Below, piece by piece: positions 46,561 to 59,362 of a DNA stretch of 64,000 nucleotides. A program made the translations under genes and the position numbers. Below the pieces are notes generated by a model that worked only from the letters and a program-made list of their open reading frames with translations, made no database searches and was not told where the DNA came from. The first letter of the stretch is position 1. Each line of letters starts with the position of its first letter. The DNA is from Ricordea florida (Eukaryota > Cnidaria > Anthozoa > Corallimorpharia > Ricordeidae): the NCBI GenBank assembly GCA_949710005.1, contig OX453282.1:6603465-6667464 (forward strand), in the 5' to 3' direction.

Positions 46561-47889
46561 ATTCCGAAAGGTTTTCTGGATTTTGTTGACTATTTGCCAA
46601 CGGCTTAGCGGAACTGTGAACTTTTTTGGAATTTTTACGCATTTCTCCATATTTCCTATCTGTATCTATTTGTTTATAAAATTACAAACATCTATTCATT
46701 TAAAACTGAATAAAGGAGTAAATAACGGCACGCCAAAAAAAAAGAAAAAAATTGAAATTATATATAGCGAAACTTACCACTGGTAAGAATGTATTCTCTG
46801 TCCAGTAAACTCAAGTTCCAAACCGGTCTGCACTGGGACTGTGAAAAAACGGTGCAAAAAACTTAATTTTGTAATTTTATCCCAGTTTGTGGCCTACAAC
46901 CCCCCAGGGTAGGTAAATGGTTGGACCATATTCAAGTTGAAATGCCATGAAAACTTAAAGAAAAATTGTTGCAAATTACAGTGATGAGATCACTTGATGT
47001 TTTATGCAAATATGCGCATCTAAACCCTTTTGATAAAGACGCCATGAAGCTCAGTTCACCGCTCGCTAGAAACCAATTGAAGACTAACTCCACATGGTTT
47101 TCGTTTGTTTTGAAATATTTCTAAAAGCCGGACTTTGGAAACTGTTTTCGAATTCCACCCTAGGTACTTTTTCAAAGAAAGAAGGCTAAATTAAACATTT
47201 CTGCTTACCTTGGGAGGAAACCAAGGAGACGAATATTCTGCCATGTGCTTTCTACTCTTGCCATACCACGTTACTTTCTTGCGTATCAGCATCAAAATTT
47301 TGCAGAGTTATGTCCTGCGTGTTTTTCCCTTGAAAGTTGCCTTTCAAAACACGGCTAATTTGCAAGGTTGAGGAAGAAAAATTGCAGTTAGTGAAACCAT
47401 TTCCTTTCGTCGACCTCGTGCTTTGGTGGCTGACAATGACAGTGAAAAACAGAATGAATAATTAATTTGACAATATTTGCATTACAAATTTCCCGCCAAA
47501 CAGGAGAATGCATTACGATTGGCTCCCATTTCCCGCACGGATAAAGGAAACTAATCAAAGAATTCGCTGTCTAATTCCTTCCTAAGGAGGGGAGGGTGAG
47601 GTGAAAGGACGCTGAGCTGGCTTTTGGGTGGAAGGGGTGGGTAAAGTAACATTTCAATTGATAAAAAAGTAAATCGAAAATAAGCTGCTCCTCTTAAGAA
47701 TGATGAGTGGCTACTCAGAGAAAGTCTGGCAAGGATTAAGTTCTACAAAGTATTAAAATGACCTACCGCACAGAACCTCAGGAAACTCTGCAACACCGAT
47801 GCTTCTTAACTTTTGGAAAAACTGAATTATTCGCGTTGCCTCACTGTCTCGAACATGTCTATTAATCGCGTGTTTAACTTTGTTACTTT

Positions 47890-48000
47890 TGAAACTAAAG
47901 GTTGTCCTGGTGTAAGTAGTCCTGAGAAGAACTGTGAGTGATATTGATTGACGTCTCGACAACCAAAGCGAAGGTCATCATCAGAGTCAACCAAGAGAAA
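47890..48000 (-). repeat. Probable 3' tail of a Penelope-like or LINE element
   Basis: On the minus strand GATGATGACCTTCGCTTTGG, TTGTCGAGACGTCAATCAA and CACTCACAGTTCTTCTCAGG resemble a tail I associate with cnidarian Penelope-type elements. No reverse transcriptase frame is nearby. From memory of family appearance only. Confidence 0.35.
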
Positions 48001-48500
48001 ATGAGGAAAGAGAACATAACCCCGTCTGATATCATAAGAGAAAACGAGGAAAGAGAACATAACCCCGTCTTATATGATAAGAGAAAATGAAGAAAGAGAA
48101 CATAACCCCGTCTGATATGATAAGAGAAAAGGAGGAAAGCGAACATAACCCCTTCTGCCATTATAAGAGAAAATGAGGAAAGAGAACATAACCCCGTCTG
48201 ATATCATAAGAGAAAATGAGGAAAGAGAAAATAACGCAGTCTGATATGATAATAGAAAATGAGGAAAGAGAACATAACCCCGTCTGATATGATAAGAGAA
48301 ATTGAGGAAAGAGAACATAAGCCTGTCTGATATGATAAGAGAAAATGAGGAAAGAGAACATAACCCCGTCTGATATGATAAGAGAAAATGAGGAAAGAGA
48401 ACATAACCCCGTCTGATATGATAAGAGAAAATGAGGAAAGAGAACATAACCCCGTCTGATATGATAAGAGAAAACGAAGAAGGAGAACATAACCCCGTCT
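47993..48500 (-). repeat. 43-bp minisatellite, about 12 copies
   Basis: Unit on the plus strand: GTCTGATATGATAAGAGAAA then ATGAGGAAAGAGAACATAACCCC. 43 is not a multiple of three, so the minus-strand reading cycles through all three frames every 129 bp. All three stay open, giving an apparent 165-codon frame (48161-48658). It is treated as a repeat, not a gene. Confidence 0.9.
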
Positions 48501-48766
48501 GATGTCTTTCGACACCGATACGTTATTGTTTTCTTCCAGCCGCGAGATACCTGGGCCTGGCGAAACACCATACCGGGATAATCGTGTACCGTTACAAGAG
48601 TTTCATTCGAACCGGATTTTCCGTGCAAATGGTAAACCCTCCTGGCTTCAATGACCATCTATGCAATTTTCAAAGGTTCACATTTAGTGTATAGATATAG
48701 AAAACAAATATATCTCCTTCACTTCTTGTGTATATTGTGGTGCGAGTTGTATTCCCGCGGTGAGTT

Positions 48767-48932
48767 TACCTTGATGTTATCAGTTTACCTTGGTGTTATT
48801 CACTTTGATGTTATTTACCTTGGTGTTATTTAACTTGGTGTTATTTACCTTGGTTTTATTTACCTTGGTATTATTTACCTTGGTGTCATTTACCTTGGTG
48901 TTATTTACCTTGGTATTATTTACCTTAATGTG
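48767..48932. repeat. 17-bp tandem repeat, about 10 copies
   Basis: Unit TTTACCTTGGTGTTATT with single-base variants. Confidence 0.9.
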
Positions 48933-49439
48933 TAACCACAACTATCAATCCATTCCAGGAGTTGGGAGGGCCACGACTTTTATCGCAAAGAAATTCTAAA
49001 ATACCCCGGCAAACCCCCCAACAATAAAAACTTTCCCCAAACAAATTCTCCTCACTAGACCCATAAAAAATATATGAGAACAGTTAGGAGAAAATGAGTA
49101 TTGATATTGGGGCTTTAAGGGTGAAAGAGGGTCAAAGGCATCCTGTGGTGAGCTCGTGGAGTACGATGTTGGGTCAGGGATCTTATTTTGCAAATTATCA
49201 AGCGAACACAGGAGAGTCTTGTACAGGGTGATGGGCTCCTGGCGAACAGAGTGGTTTCAAATTCCGTGCAATACACTTTACTGCATTACGATTTCATTTC
49301 TTTGTTCTATTTTGTTTCCTTGAATTTGAGACGATCGAAAATCGAAAGATTATTTTTTGTTTTTGCCTGACATCCTGATTCCGCGCTGACTTAGAAAAGC
49401 CCCGTGGGGACGCGCCTATAAGGGAAGGAATGTGTTTAC

Positions 49440-49880
49440 TTGGGGGGGGGGGGGTGGCTGCGGAATTTTGGGATTTTTTTTTTCAAAAAAGTGTTGGCCC
49501 TCCCTCGCGTTTAAACAAAAAATCTCCTGACCCCCCCCCCCCCCTATCTTAAGTTGACTGACAAAAATGCGACCCTCCCCTCAATACTACATGGTATGTT
49601 CCATGCTGTAGAAACCTAAAAATAATAAGATGCATGTAGAAATGTATTAAACCTAGTACCCATAATAAAACACGAAATTAAATCAGAGTAGGTGAAAAGA
49701 AAAACTTAATCTGCAAGAAAAATGGAAAGCAACGTCACAAAAAATTCTCATAAGAAAATTCTGGAAAAGATGTGTGACCCTGCCTTCAATAGCTGACATG
49801 AGGTATGCCCCCCCCCCTTTTGGTGCTCACTTTCACTGATGACCCTCCCCTCTGAGGCCCCAGCCATCCCCCCCTCCCAA
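49440..49880. repeat. Poly-G/poly-C-rich repeat region
   Basis: G14-type tracts at 49442-49455 and C-rich tracts at about 49531-49545 and 49808-49820, with GTTGGCCCTCCC and CTGATGACCCTCCCC pieces, suggest one or more G-tract-ended foldback elements like those at 27600 and 59121. Confidence 0.5.
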
Positions 49881-50600
49881 ATAAAAAACGTACCTTCCCT
49901 AAAGATTGTACGTATATATGTACAAACCTTCTTGAAGTTACGTTCACCTTAAATATCTGAGAATTGTTTATACCAAGATCTTACAGTTACGCTTAAATGT
50001 TATAATGAATGTATTAATTAAATTGTTCATTCTTTTCTAATACTGATGTTGCAGTTTCAATTGTGTCCTAACTATATTTCACACCTTTCACACTTCATAC
50101 ACTTCTCTTGAACTCAGAACTTCCCTTTAAAAATAACACGGTAACTGTAGAAATATTCCTAAAATACGCTTTGAAAACGTACCAAAGCGTTAGAGCATAA
50201 ATAAGCAGTTCCCATCATATCTCCTTCCAAGTACCACCATCTTTTTACTACGGGAATATCAAGAGAATCTTGAACTAACCTAATTTTCTGCTTACCCCTT
50301 CACTATTCCAAACCACTTCCCTTCGCCAGCACTCACTTTGACATTGAAATTTCTAGTTTATTGTTTACGCCTGACATCCTGATTCGGTGCACACCCGTTC
50401 CGCACGTTGTAACGCACTAACTAATGGAATTGTTAGGCGTTATATCACAGTAAATTAATGCATTGTAAACGAACAGCATTCACGACAATAAATTTTCTAG
50501 GGCTTGAGGGGTGGGTAATAATATGTGCAAAATCAGCGCGCCTTTATACGGTGATCGATCGCTTGGCATTTGCATTTGGGCTCAATCCGGGATTATTCTT
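49881..50600. other. Intergenic, upstream of the homeodomain/HMG gene
   Basis: AT-rich, no repeat or exon recognised. It would hold the promoter if the 5' exon at about 50600-50685 is real. No clear TATA box. Confidence 0.4.
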
Positions 50601-50685
50601 TTAAAATTCATTTGCATCTGCGTACAAATCACTATTCCAGTTGTGTTTTTAATTAACGACGGTTCTTAAATCACTCAGTGTTAAG
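50600..50685 (+). promoter_or_regulatory. Likely 5' non-coding exon of the homeodomain/HMG gene
   Basis: A strong donor TTAAG/GTAAGTG stands at 50685/50686. The first coding exon begins at 52949 straight after an acceptor-like CTTTATTAG. Splicing 50685 to 52949 would place the whole 37-bp array in intron 1. The 5' end of the exon is not defined. Confidence 0.4.
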
Positions 50686-50959
50686 GTAAGTGTTTGCAAA
50701 CGCTGTTACTTCGGAGATATTTTCCTATATCGGCAACCGTTGTATTTAGGCTAAGTGAGTGCAATGTGTTTATGGTTGTTCCTTGATCAATCCAGAAAAG
50801 AAGTAAAACCGACTTATACCTTAAGTTTAACTTCATATATAGCATATGTGCTTACTCACTCGTATATTCTAATATTAGTACATGATTTAAACTAGCGACA
50901 AGCACAATCTATAGTAATATCAGAGCGAGTTCCTCCACATCGATCGACATAACAAACCA

Positions 50960-52890
50960 ATAATTAGTGGCATACAACTACATCATACACAAACCAATAA
51001 TTAGTGACATACAACTACCTCATATACAAACCAATAATTAGTGGCATACAACTTTACATCATATACAAACCAATAATTAGTGACATACAACTACATCATA
51101 TACAAACCAATAATTAGTGGCATACAACTACATCATATACAAACCAATAATTAGTGGCATACAATTACAGCATATACAAACCAATAATAAGTGGCATACA
51201 ACTACATCATAAACAAACCAATAATTAGTGACATACAACTTTACATCATATACAAACCAATAAATAGTGGCCTACAACTACATCATATACAAACCAATAA
51301 TTAGTGGCATACAACTGCACATTTACAAACCAATAATTAATGACATACAACTGCATCATATACAAACCAATAATTCGTGGCATACACCTACATCATATAC
51401 AAACCAATAATTAGTGACATACAACTACATCATATACAAACCAATAATTAGTGGCATACAACTACCTCATATACAAACCAATAATTAGTGGCATACAACT
51501 ACATCATATACAAACCAATAATTCGTGGCATACAACTTTACATCATATACAAACCAATAATTAGTGGCATACAACTACCTCATATACAAACCAATAATTC
51601 GTGGCATACAACTACCTCATATACAAACCAATAATTAGTGGCATACAACTTTACATCATATACAAACCAATAATTAGTGGCATACAACTCCATCATATAC
51701 AAACCAATAATTAGTGGCATACAACTACATCATACACAAACCAATAATTAGTGACATACAACTACCTCATATACAAACCAATAATTAGTGGCATACAACT
51801 TTACATCATATACAAACCAATAATTAGTGACATACAACTACATCATATACAAACCAATAATTAGTGGCATACAACTACATCATATACAAACCAATAATTA
51901 GTGGCATACAATTACAGCATATACAAACCAATAATAAGTGGCATACAACTACATCATAAACAAACCAATAATTAGTGACATACAACTTTACATCATATAC
52001 AAACCAATAAATAGTGGCATACAACTACATCATATACAAACCAATAATTAGTGGCATACAACTGCATCATTTACAAACCAATAATTAATGACATACAACT
52101 GCATCATATACAAACCAATAATTCGTGGCATACAACTACATCATATACAAACCAATAATTAGTGACATACAACTACATCATATACAAACCAATAATTAGT
52201 GGCATACAACTACCTCATATACAAACCAATAATTAGTGGCATACAACTACATCATATACAAACCAATAATTCGTGGCATACAACTTTACATCATATACAA
52301 ACCAATAATTAGTGGCATACAACTACCTCATATACAAACCAATAATTAGTGACATACAACTTTACATCATATACAAACCAATAAATAGTGGCATACAACT
52401 ACATCATATACAAACCAATAATTAGTGGCATACAACTGCATCATTTACAAACCAATAATTAATGACATACAACTGCATCATATACAAACCAATAATTCGT
52501 GGCATACAACTACATCATATACAAACCAATAATTAGTGACATACAACTACATCATATACAAACCAATAATTAGTGGCATACAACTACCTCATATACAAAC
52601 CAATAATTAGTGGCATACAACTACATCATATACAAACCAATAATTCGTGGCATACAACTTTACATCATATACAAACCAATAATTAGTGGCATACAACTAC
52701 CTCATATACAAACCAATAATTAGTGGCATACAACTTTACATCATATACCAACCAATAATTAGTGGCATACAACTACATCATATACAAACCAATAATTAGT
52801 GACATACAACTACATCATATACAAACCAATAATTAGTGGCATACAACTCCATCATATACAAACCAATAATTAGTGGCATACAACTACAAG
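50960..52890 (+). repeat. 37-bp satellite array, about 52 copies
   Basis: Unit ACAAACCAATAATTAGTGRC then ATACAACTACATCATAT (37 bp), with 39-bp variants having TTTACATC. Higher-order copying is visible: the rare variant ACAATTACAGCATATAC at 51161 recurs at 51908, 747 bp on. It lies just before the first coding exon of the homeodomain/HMG gene. Confidence 0.95.
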
Positions 52891-52948
52891 GAGTTATTGA
52901 TTGGATCTTCTTGCTTCTCATAACCTATTAACACTAAGCCTTTATTAG

Positions 52949-55900
52949 ATGCCACGCAACAAACTTAGTGACAATCAGCTTGGAAAACTGAAAGCACTGT
53001 GGCTGGGCGGCATGACAACTAAGTCCAAGAAAGATTTGATCATGGAAGCTGTCGAGTCCACAGGCCTTGATGAAAAGGTTATAAAGGTTTGTTGAACAAT
53101 TCCTCTTTTGTAAGTAAAGCGTATTCCTTCTTGCTCGCTATGAAAAAGGGAGATACACGTTAAATCCAGTGCAAAATAAAATCTAATAAATCATAAAAAT
53201 GCCCTTTATTAGTAAGGAAGTTTACGTTATGAATCACTTTTGTTAGAAAATTGTTTTTCTTTTTGTCATTCTGAGTCGTTGTATTTCAGAATTGGATAGG
53301 GAACGAAAAAAAGAGGAGAGGCCTTGTGGTGAAAAGAAGCAAGCCACCAGCAAGGGAGGTCAAAACCTACATCGAGGGAAAGCCTAGAAAGAAATCCGCT
53401 TTTTCGGTCTTCAAGAGTGAGTTTTTGGCAAAGGAGGGTAAGTGGTCATGCTGTTTGTTTAAGTTTTCTTGTAGGGTTTTGGGCTGAAAAGACTCGAAAG
53501 CTTATTTCACTATTTTATTTCAACTAGCCAAAACAATGATTGCAGAAGGGGTCGGCGCCGCGGAAGTACAAAGGAGAGGCAATATTGCATACCAGAGCCT
53601 TGACGTTAAGGAACGTCAAATATATCAGAAAAGGGCGGATGATACAAACAGCAACAGCGTCCAAGTATCCGCGGTTTCTCGTACTAAACTGGTCCGAAAA
53701 ATTGTTTCCAACATACATGCAAATGTAAGTATACATTTATTTAGCATGACATGTTCGTGATCCACTCTCTCGTATTAACTCCATGTCACACGAAAGTAAG
53801 ATGATAGCGCCGGATGATGATTCCTGGAAACTGTGACATGTTTATTGAGGTCAAGCACACATTGTAATAGACATAACGGTAACTAAGAACAAGTTATTGT
53901 AGGTAGGAGAGCTAATTGAATAGTATAACAAGTAGATAATCTTGCTTGGATGGTACCCCCAGTGCTAAAATAATCGTACTTCCATAACTCGTGTTTCACC
54001 AGTATATTTAGGACAAAAGAAATGTTTCTTCTGGATTCGTCGTTTCAATTATACATTTTACAATAACTGAGCGAATTCTCGCGCGCTGATTGGCTAATTT
54101 TTATCATCAATAAGAGTACAGACACATAAAATTTTAATTTATGCAAGCGAGCTGTCAAACAGTCAGATTTTTACCCAATCAAATTGTCACAAGCCAATGA
54201 GAAGGCGAGAAAAGTTATTGAGAATAGTTGCGCCCTGATTGCGTCAATTTAAATAAAATTCAGCATTTTTCGAGTTTACTTGCTGTTTACTTGCGTTGTC
54301 TTTTCATTTAAGTCTTCATTTGACCTTTTTCGCGTTTTGTTATTGTAAAAAACAAATTGACGTCCTTTTTTTACATGCGTCTGTCCTCTTATTGATGATA
54401 AATTGCGTCATAACATTGTCAAAGTGTTGTAGATCCACGAGCCGATAGGCGAGTGGATCTACAACAAACTTTGTTGTAGAACAAAGTTTGTTGTTTGTTG
54501 TGTGTTTGTACGATACTCACATAAGTTACACGTCCCTATTACAGATGCAAAAACTTGACGAACTGGGTTGTCAATCCATTTGGATAGGCTTTTGTGGGGC
54601 TCAACCTCAGCGACTGTATTCTCCGCAAATGGCAGATCTCGCCGAAGACGAGACTTTGACAAACTTTGTCGTTTCTGCCATGGTAAACAAACTCGGTGAG
54701 TTTTTGTTGTTTCACCATGGCTATTATGTACCAACCCGTAAATAACAAATCAAAATAGTATTGAAGTAAAGACGATGATCATCATCTGTTTATGTTTGTA
54801 CTTTTCTCTCATAGCTGTTTTTTTTTTTCAGTGCCAGCGTTCAGGTAAGTTTATGTCAATTCAGAGTGACATACATATTCCAAAATGAAGCAAATTATGA
54901 ATACAATTAATAACTAAACATAAGGGAAAAAAAGAAAGATGCCTGTAGCAAAAGGAAGTTGAGGGGTTACCCCTATATGAAAAGTCCCCTAATAAATTAC
55001 AATAAATCAAACCGAAAATTCTCTTCACTGCAGTTTCCTTTGGTTTCTAAATACAACATTTGTTTACATTGCTCTTACTTATTTGTATGTGGATTGTTTT
55101 AGCCAAAGCACAAATGAATGCAAATACTCCCACCACATCGAGGAGTAAGAAAACCAGTTCGGGCACATCCAATGCGGACGCTTCCAGTGAATCAGGTGTG
55201 TACAAGCTGGCCTATGGTGTCTTTGATGAGCAATACTGCAACTCTGCTATAGTTTATTTTATACAGGGCTTTCAATCGATGCCCTGTGAAGTGCAGTTTA
55301 CTTTCGCTTGTTTTGCCGTACCGTTTAGAAAGCGAGCGCATTCATCTTAGTAATTCACTCTAAAATGTTTGTAACAGTAAAAATGTTTTAAATTTTTAAC
55401 AGCTCAAACGTTAAATATAGAAGCAACAACCGTCAGGGCTAGGGGCTCCAAGAGGAAAAAAGGCAGCTCGATTTATTCTGATATACCAGGTGCGTACTGG
55501 CTTAAAGAAAGTATCCTACCTAATAAATAAAAGGCGTAAATCATCCTTTTTGGTGCCCATAATAAGGTCTGACATTTCATTGTTTTTTTGTTAAAGACAT
55601 CTTTTATATATATTTATTTCTTTTCCTTCTCCATTACATGTTCAGGCTCAACGGAACATAAAAAGGCTAAAGGGAGTAATTCACATGTGGACTCAAGCGT
55701 TCCTGGTCCTTGTGCTCTTAGAGAAGGTTAGTCCCCTGTGTTCAGTTTGCCCTCCCATTACCAACCAGGCTTTATATATTTCATGTTCACGGTGCGAGGG
55801 GGAAATAAATGTACGTACTTCGTTTTTCTTGTTTGTCTCATAAGTTTAATATATACAGTCAAAAATAACCTTAATGACACCTGCTTAGAACGAAAAAAAA

Positions 55901-56432
55901 AATTCCATGATATTGCACACACTTTTCATGGTGCCAACCCATACGTTCCTTCCTAATTAATCCATCTAATACGATCACTCCGATATTTGAAGACATATTT
56001 TCTTGTCACAACATAAACCAAAATACGGATTGTACTATAGTATAATAACATCCCTGCGTAAATTGTTTTTTTATTTTAGGTGATCTAGTTCAGATGCTTA
56101 ACCAAGAGAGCAGTGCAGTGGGAGAGGCGGTGGTAGGATCTCAAAAAAAAGTCCACGGTAGAGATATTTTGCAGGGTTGGGTTCCGCTCATGGTCACCGA
56201 AATTCTACCTTCAATCAGACCGTGGCCGGAGTATCCGACCCACTCGGACGTGGTGGAGAGCGGCAGTTTTGTTGCCTGGCCCGAGCAGTATCTTTGTAGG
56301 AGGGGAGAAAAGCGGCATTACAGTAAGGAGGTAGAGGTGTTAAGGGATCCTCTACATCCAGATAAAGATGTAAGCCCGCGTACATTAGTCTCCCGTGACA
56401 GGCAATTAAGAGAGAGGAGTAAGGCTAGCTAG
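52949..56432 (+). CDS. Protein with divergent homeodomain and HMG-box-like region
   Basis: Predicted nuclear DNA-binding protein of 415 residues, family unknown to me. Exons, all GT-AG and in phase: 52949-53086, 53290-53437, 53528-53724, 54545-54695, 55103-55195, 55403-55489, 55646-55726, 56080-56432. Residues about 5-56 fit a homeodomain: KLSDNQLGKLKALW, TGLDEKVIKNWIGNEKKRR. W48 and N51 sit at the positions of the invariant helix-3 Trp and Asn, but the usual WF is WI. Residues about 78-134 fit an HMG box: KKSAFSVFKSEFLAKE, IAYQSLDVKERQIYQKRADD, with the usual core Trp replaced. The middle is Ser/Thr/Lys-rich (SRSKKTSSGTSN, RGSKRKKGSS). The C-terminal 117 residues (WVPLMVTEILPSIRPWPEYP) match nothing I know. 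The start follows a possible acceptor. Confidence 0.8.
54056..54485. mobile_element. Foldback element with TTTACAATAACTGAGCG end, copy 2 (full)
   Basis: Begins TTTACAATAACTGAGCGAAT and ends near GTAGATCCACGAGCCGATAG, GCGAGTGGATCTACAAC. It lies in the intron between 53528-53724 and 54545-54695 and stops about 60 bp before the latter exon. It is longer than the copy at 24576-24890, with an extra segment containing GCTGTCAAACAGTCAG and AGCCAATGAGAAGGCG. Confidence 0.8.
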
Positions 56433-56700
56433 TGGTAGAATATGTCCTTCGTCCACGTTTTGAAGGGCTTTGACACTTTATGCTAAAACAAAGGGACAAA
56501 AGCCAGACAAAGATAAAAGGCCATGAAAAATTCAATTCACCATTTGCATAGAACCCGCGTTAAATTTAAGATTTATATTGGTTAAAATATTTCGATATCA
56601 TTCTAGGCCGCATATGCGCATTTGACACTGGCCCTTCAATTAATTTGTAATCTTACGACAATTACAGTGCAGCCTCCTTACAGCTTCACTTTTTCAATAA

Positions 56701-56795
56701 GTTTATTATTATTATTAATAATAATAACAATAATAACAATAATAATAATAATAATATTACTATTATAATTTTTATTATTATTATTATAATTGTTG
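56701..56795. repeat. AAT/ATT microsatellite
   Basis: Mixed AAT and ATT runs forming a potential hairpin, about 270 bp after the stop of the homeodomain/HMG gene. Confidence 0.85.
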
Positions 56796-56799
56796 TTAT

Positions 56800-59120
56800 A
56801 TGTCTTTTCATGAGTTAAGAATAAATGGTTTGGCATTGATATGGTCAAAAAATGTATCAGTATGTGGATCATAAATATGGCTTGCTACTATTTTTTCAAA
56901 TATGATTTGTCCACAATATAGCAACTGCTTCGCTATATGCCTAGCGCACACAGTCTTAAGAAAGTTGTTAATTTACTGTTATCCTGTCTACTGAAAAAAA
57001 GTTAAAGCTGATTACGAGTTACAACGATTGAACAATGCATAAAATCGAGAAAATCTAAGAATTAGTTTAAAGCTGAAATGGGCACCTTCATTGGGGTGCT
57101 GCTGTATTCGTAGTCAATTTTTTGTACCATGTAAACACATATACCCGTGTACTGAATGCACCTTTTGGATAACAGTTTGTATACGGACAACGAGTTTATG
57201 CCATCATTATACTATGCTAGGGTATTTGGTTCAAGACTGAATCAAGCGAGGTCAGACCTGTAAGTAAATCAGTGGCAGAAATTCGAGTGTACTGGTGATA
57301 AATAAGTAGCGTATAGAAGAGACAACATTTCATTAGTTTATTGAATAAAATTGACACTTGTTTTGATCGTTACATCTTTTGTCATTTCATAAGCACTCTA
57401 TATTTGATTCGAAAGACTGTCTTCTTTTTAATAAAATACACCCGACTTTACATGGTAAGGGCTTTACTAATGTTATGGTGGCGCAAACTAACTTCGAGAA
57501 CAATTTCCATACATTTTTTTATATAATAACTTAACGAGGTGATCATACCGTTCTTATTGTTTGATCCTACCATGCCCCTTTGCTATATTTTCATCAACAT
57601 CTTGTTTCAAAGAAAGCGACGCTGCGGTACTTCAGTAATGAAAATGTGACACCTCTAAACGACAGTCAAAACAGTTCGATCAAGGCGAGTTGCAAGCTAC
57701 TGCTAATTGAGCGGAGTTAAGGGCATACAAAGACAAGCTTGAATGTTAGCTAAAAGAAGAAAAAATAATTCAGGAATTAAATAAGGGAGACAAAGCTAAA
57801 AAGATACAGAATGGTTCTTTTATCGGGGAGGGATTCCAGGTGGTGCGAGCACTCAACAACAATACCGAAGTAGCCTGGGTTTGAATTCAAAAACCAGTTT
57901 TATATGCGGGCGTGTACTTGTTGTTTGTTCGCATCCTTGTAGTGAGGTTTTTCTCATAGTTCACTGGTTTTCCGCTCCCCGCGTAAACCAACAATTGCGA
58001 TCGTGAGGGGCCAACTGGATTGTCAGACGGAAAACTGTTTTATAAACCCTCAAAAAATACATAACGTCAACTTATTTGTTTATCAGAAGGCGTAATCTGC
58101 TTTAAACGGTAAGCACCAAACATGTCTGGGGCGTAACGAGTGACAACGTTTATGGGATACCGTATCACAAAGTTTGTATTATTTATGTTGATGTGTCGCG
58201 TACTTGATAGGTTCAGGTCAGAACGTTTGATTGAAATGGAACCAGAAACATCAACTTGTTGACTTCAATACTACAACATAAGTCAATAAGGTTGAATCTA
58301 AGTTTTTTGGCCCTAACTGAAGTGAAATTTTGTTTGACACAAAAATAAATGGCATTATATCGGTGCCCAACCTCCTAACATGTTGACATTTTCCGTACAC
58401 TTGTATTTAAAATTTCCCAACATTTCTAGGTTCTCACTTTATTACATCCCAAAATTGGGGTGGTAGTCTATCTTCAAAGGCTTTAACTACATCAGCCCGA
58501 AACTTTTTCAGACTATAACCTTTGCAAATTTTGTCATATTTATACGTTTGATGTACGCAAAATAGGTAACGTGACTTTTGACGGCCAAAATCTTCCGAAA
58601 AAACCTTTGAGTGAAAATGGCAACAGTTTACCATTTCACTTGAGTGCATCTAGATAGCTCAAAAGGTTATGAACAAAGTATCCGGACCAGGACTTTAATT
58701 TGTTACAATTTTCATTATTTTTTTAATAAACGGCATTTTGTAGTACTGCCTAGTCCCCCAATGCAGGTACACTCTTATTTTATGCTTTTATTGTAAGAAA
58801 TCTCAACAAGGCCGGGCAAGTAAATGAAGTTCACAGTAGTCTTAACATTACAAAAGTAAAGGCAGCTTCCTAAATACTGTAAAACGTGGTACCATCTTGC
58901 TATAAAGAAATTTGAACTATGAATAGACCTGACAGGTCAGGTGACAAGATATGAGCCCAGGAAATATTTAAGGTTACCGAAATTCGTGCCCATAAAGATA
59001 TCTCAAGATTGTAAGGTGTTTCGATAAATGTATAAAAAGTAAGACCACCCCTTAACTTTTCTCAAGACAAGTTTGCCTTTGTTACCATTTTTACGCCGGT
59101 ACATAGCTAAATGGAGGTAA
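56800..59120. other. Intergenic, no supported gene
   Basis: AT-rich. A minus-strand open segment at 58434-58649 contains YKYDKICKGYSLKKFRADVV and KAFEDRLPPQFWDVIK, which look protein-like but have no recognised family and no partner exon. Otherwise nothing seen. Confidence 0.35.
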
Positions 59121-59362
59121 GGACGGACTATTTGAAAAGTGATGGGGGGGGGGGGGGGGTGGGGAAAAAACCAATAAATTTCATGCAAGGGAAAATGCCA
59201 AGAAAAAAATTCATGCAAAGAAGAAGGTAAAAAAAAAATTCATGCAGAAGGAAGGTCCAATTCGTGCAGAGGGATTTACCTGAAAAAAAATTCCTGCACA
59301 AGCAGTGAGCGAAAAAAAATTCCTCACCCCCCCCCCCCATCACTTTTCTAATGGTCCGTCCC
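59121..59362. mobile_element. G-tract foldback MITE with GGACGGAC ends
   Basis: GGACGGACTATTTGAAAAGT followed by GATGGGGGG opposes CCCCCCATCACTTTTC and TAATGGTCCGTCC. The interior holds four or five AAAAAAAATTCATGCA-type units. Confidence 0.8.

Noticed and set aside
48161..48658. 165-codon minus-strand frame as a gene
   Set aside because: It is a read-through of the 43-bp repeat, with no start context, splice signals or domain.
50960..52890. CRISPR-like array from the regular 37-bp repeat
   Set aside because: The whole unit repeats with point variants; there are no spacers.
54815..54844. 30-nt in-frame exon using the acceptor at 54814
   Set aside because: It would read a poly-T tract as protein; the tract is better explained as the polypyrimidine part of a 3' splice site.
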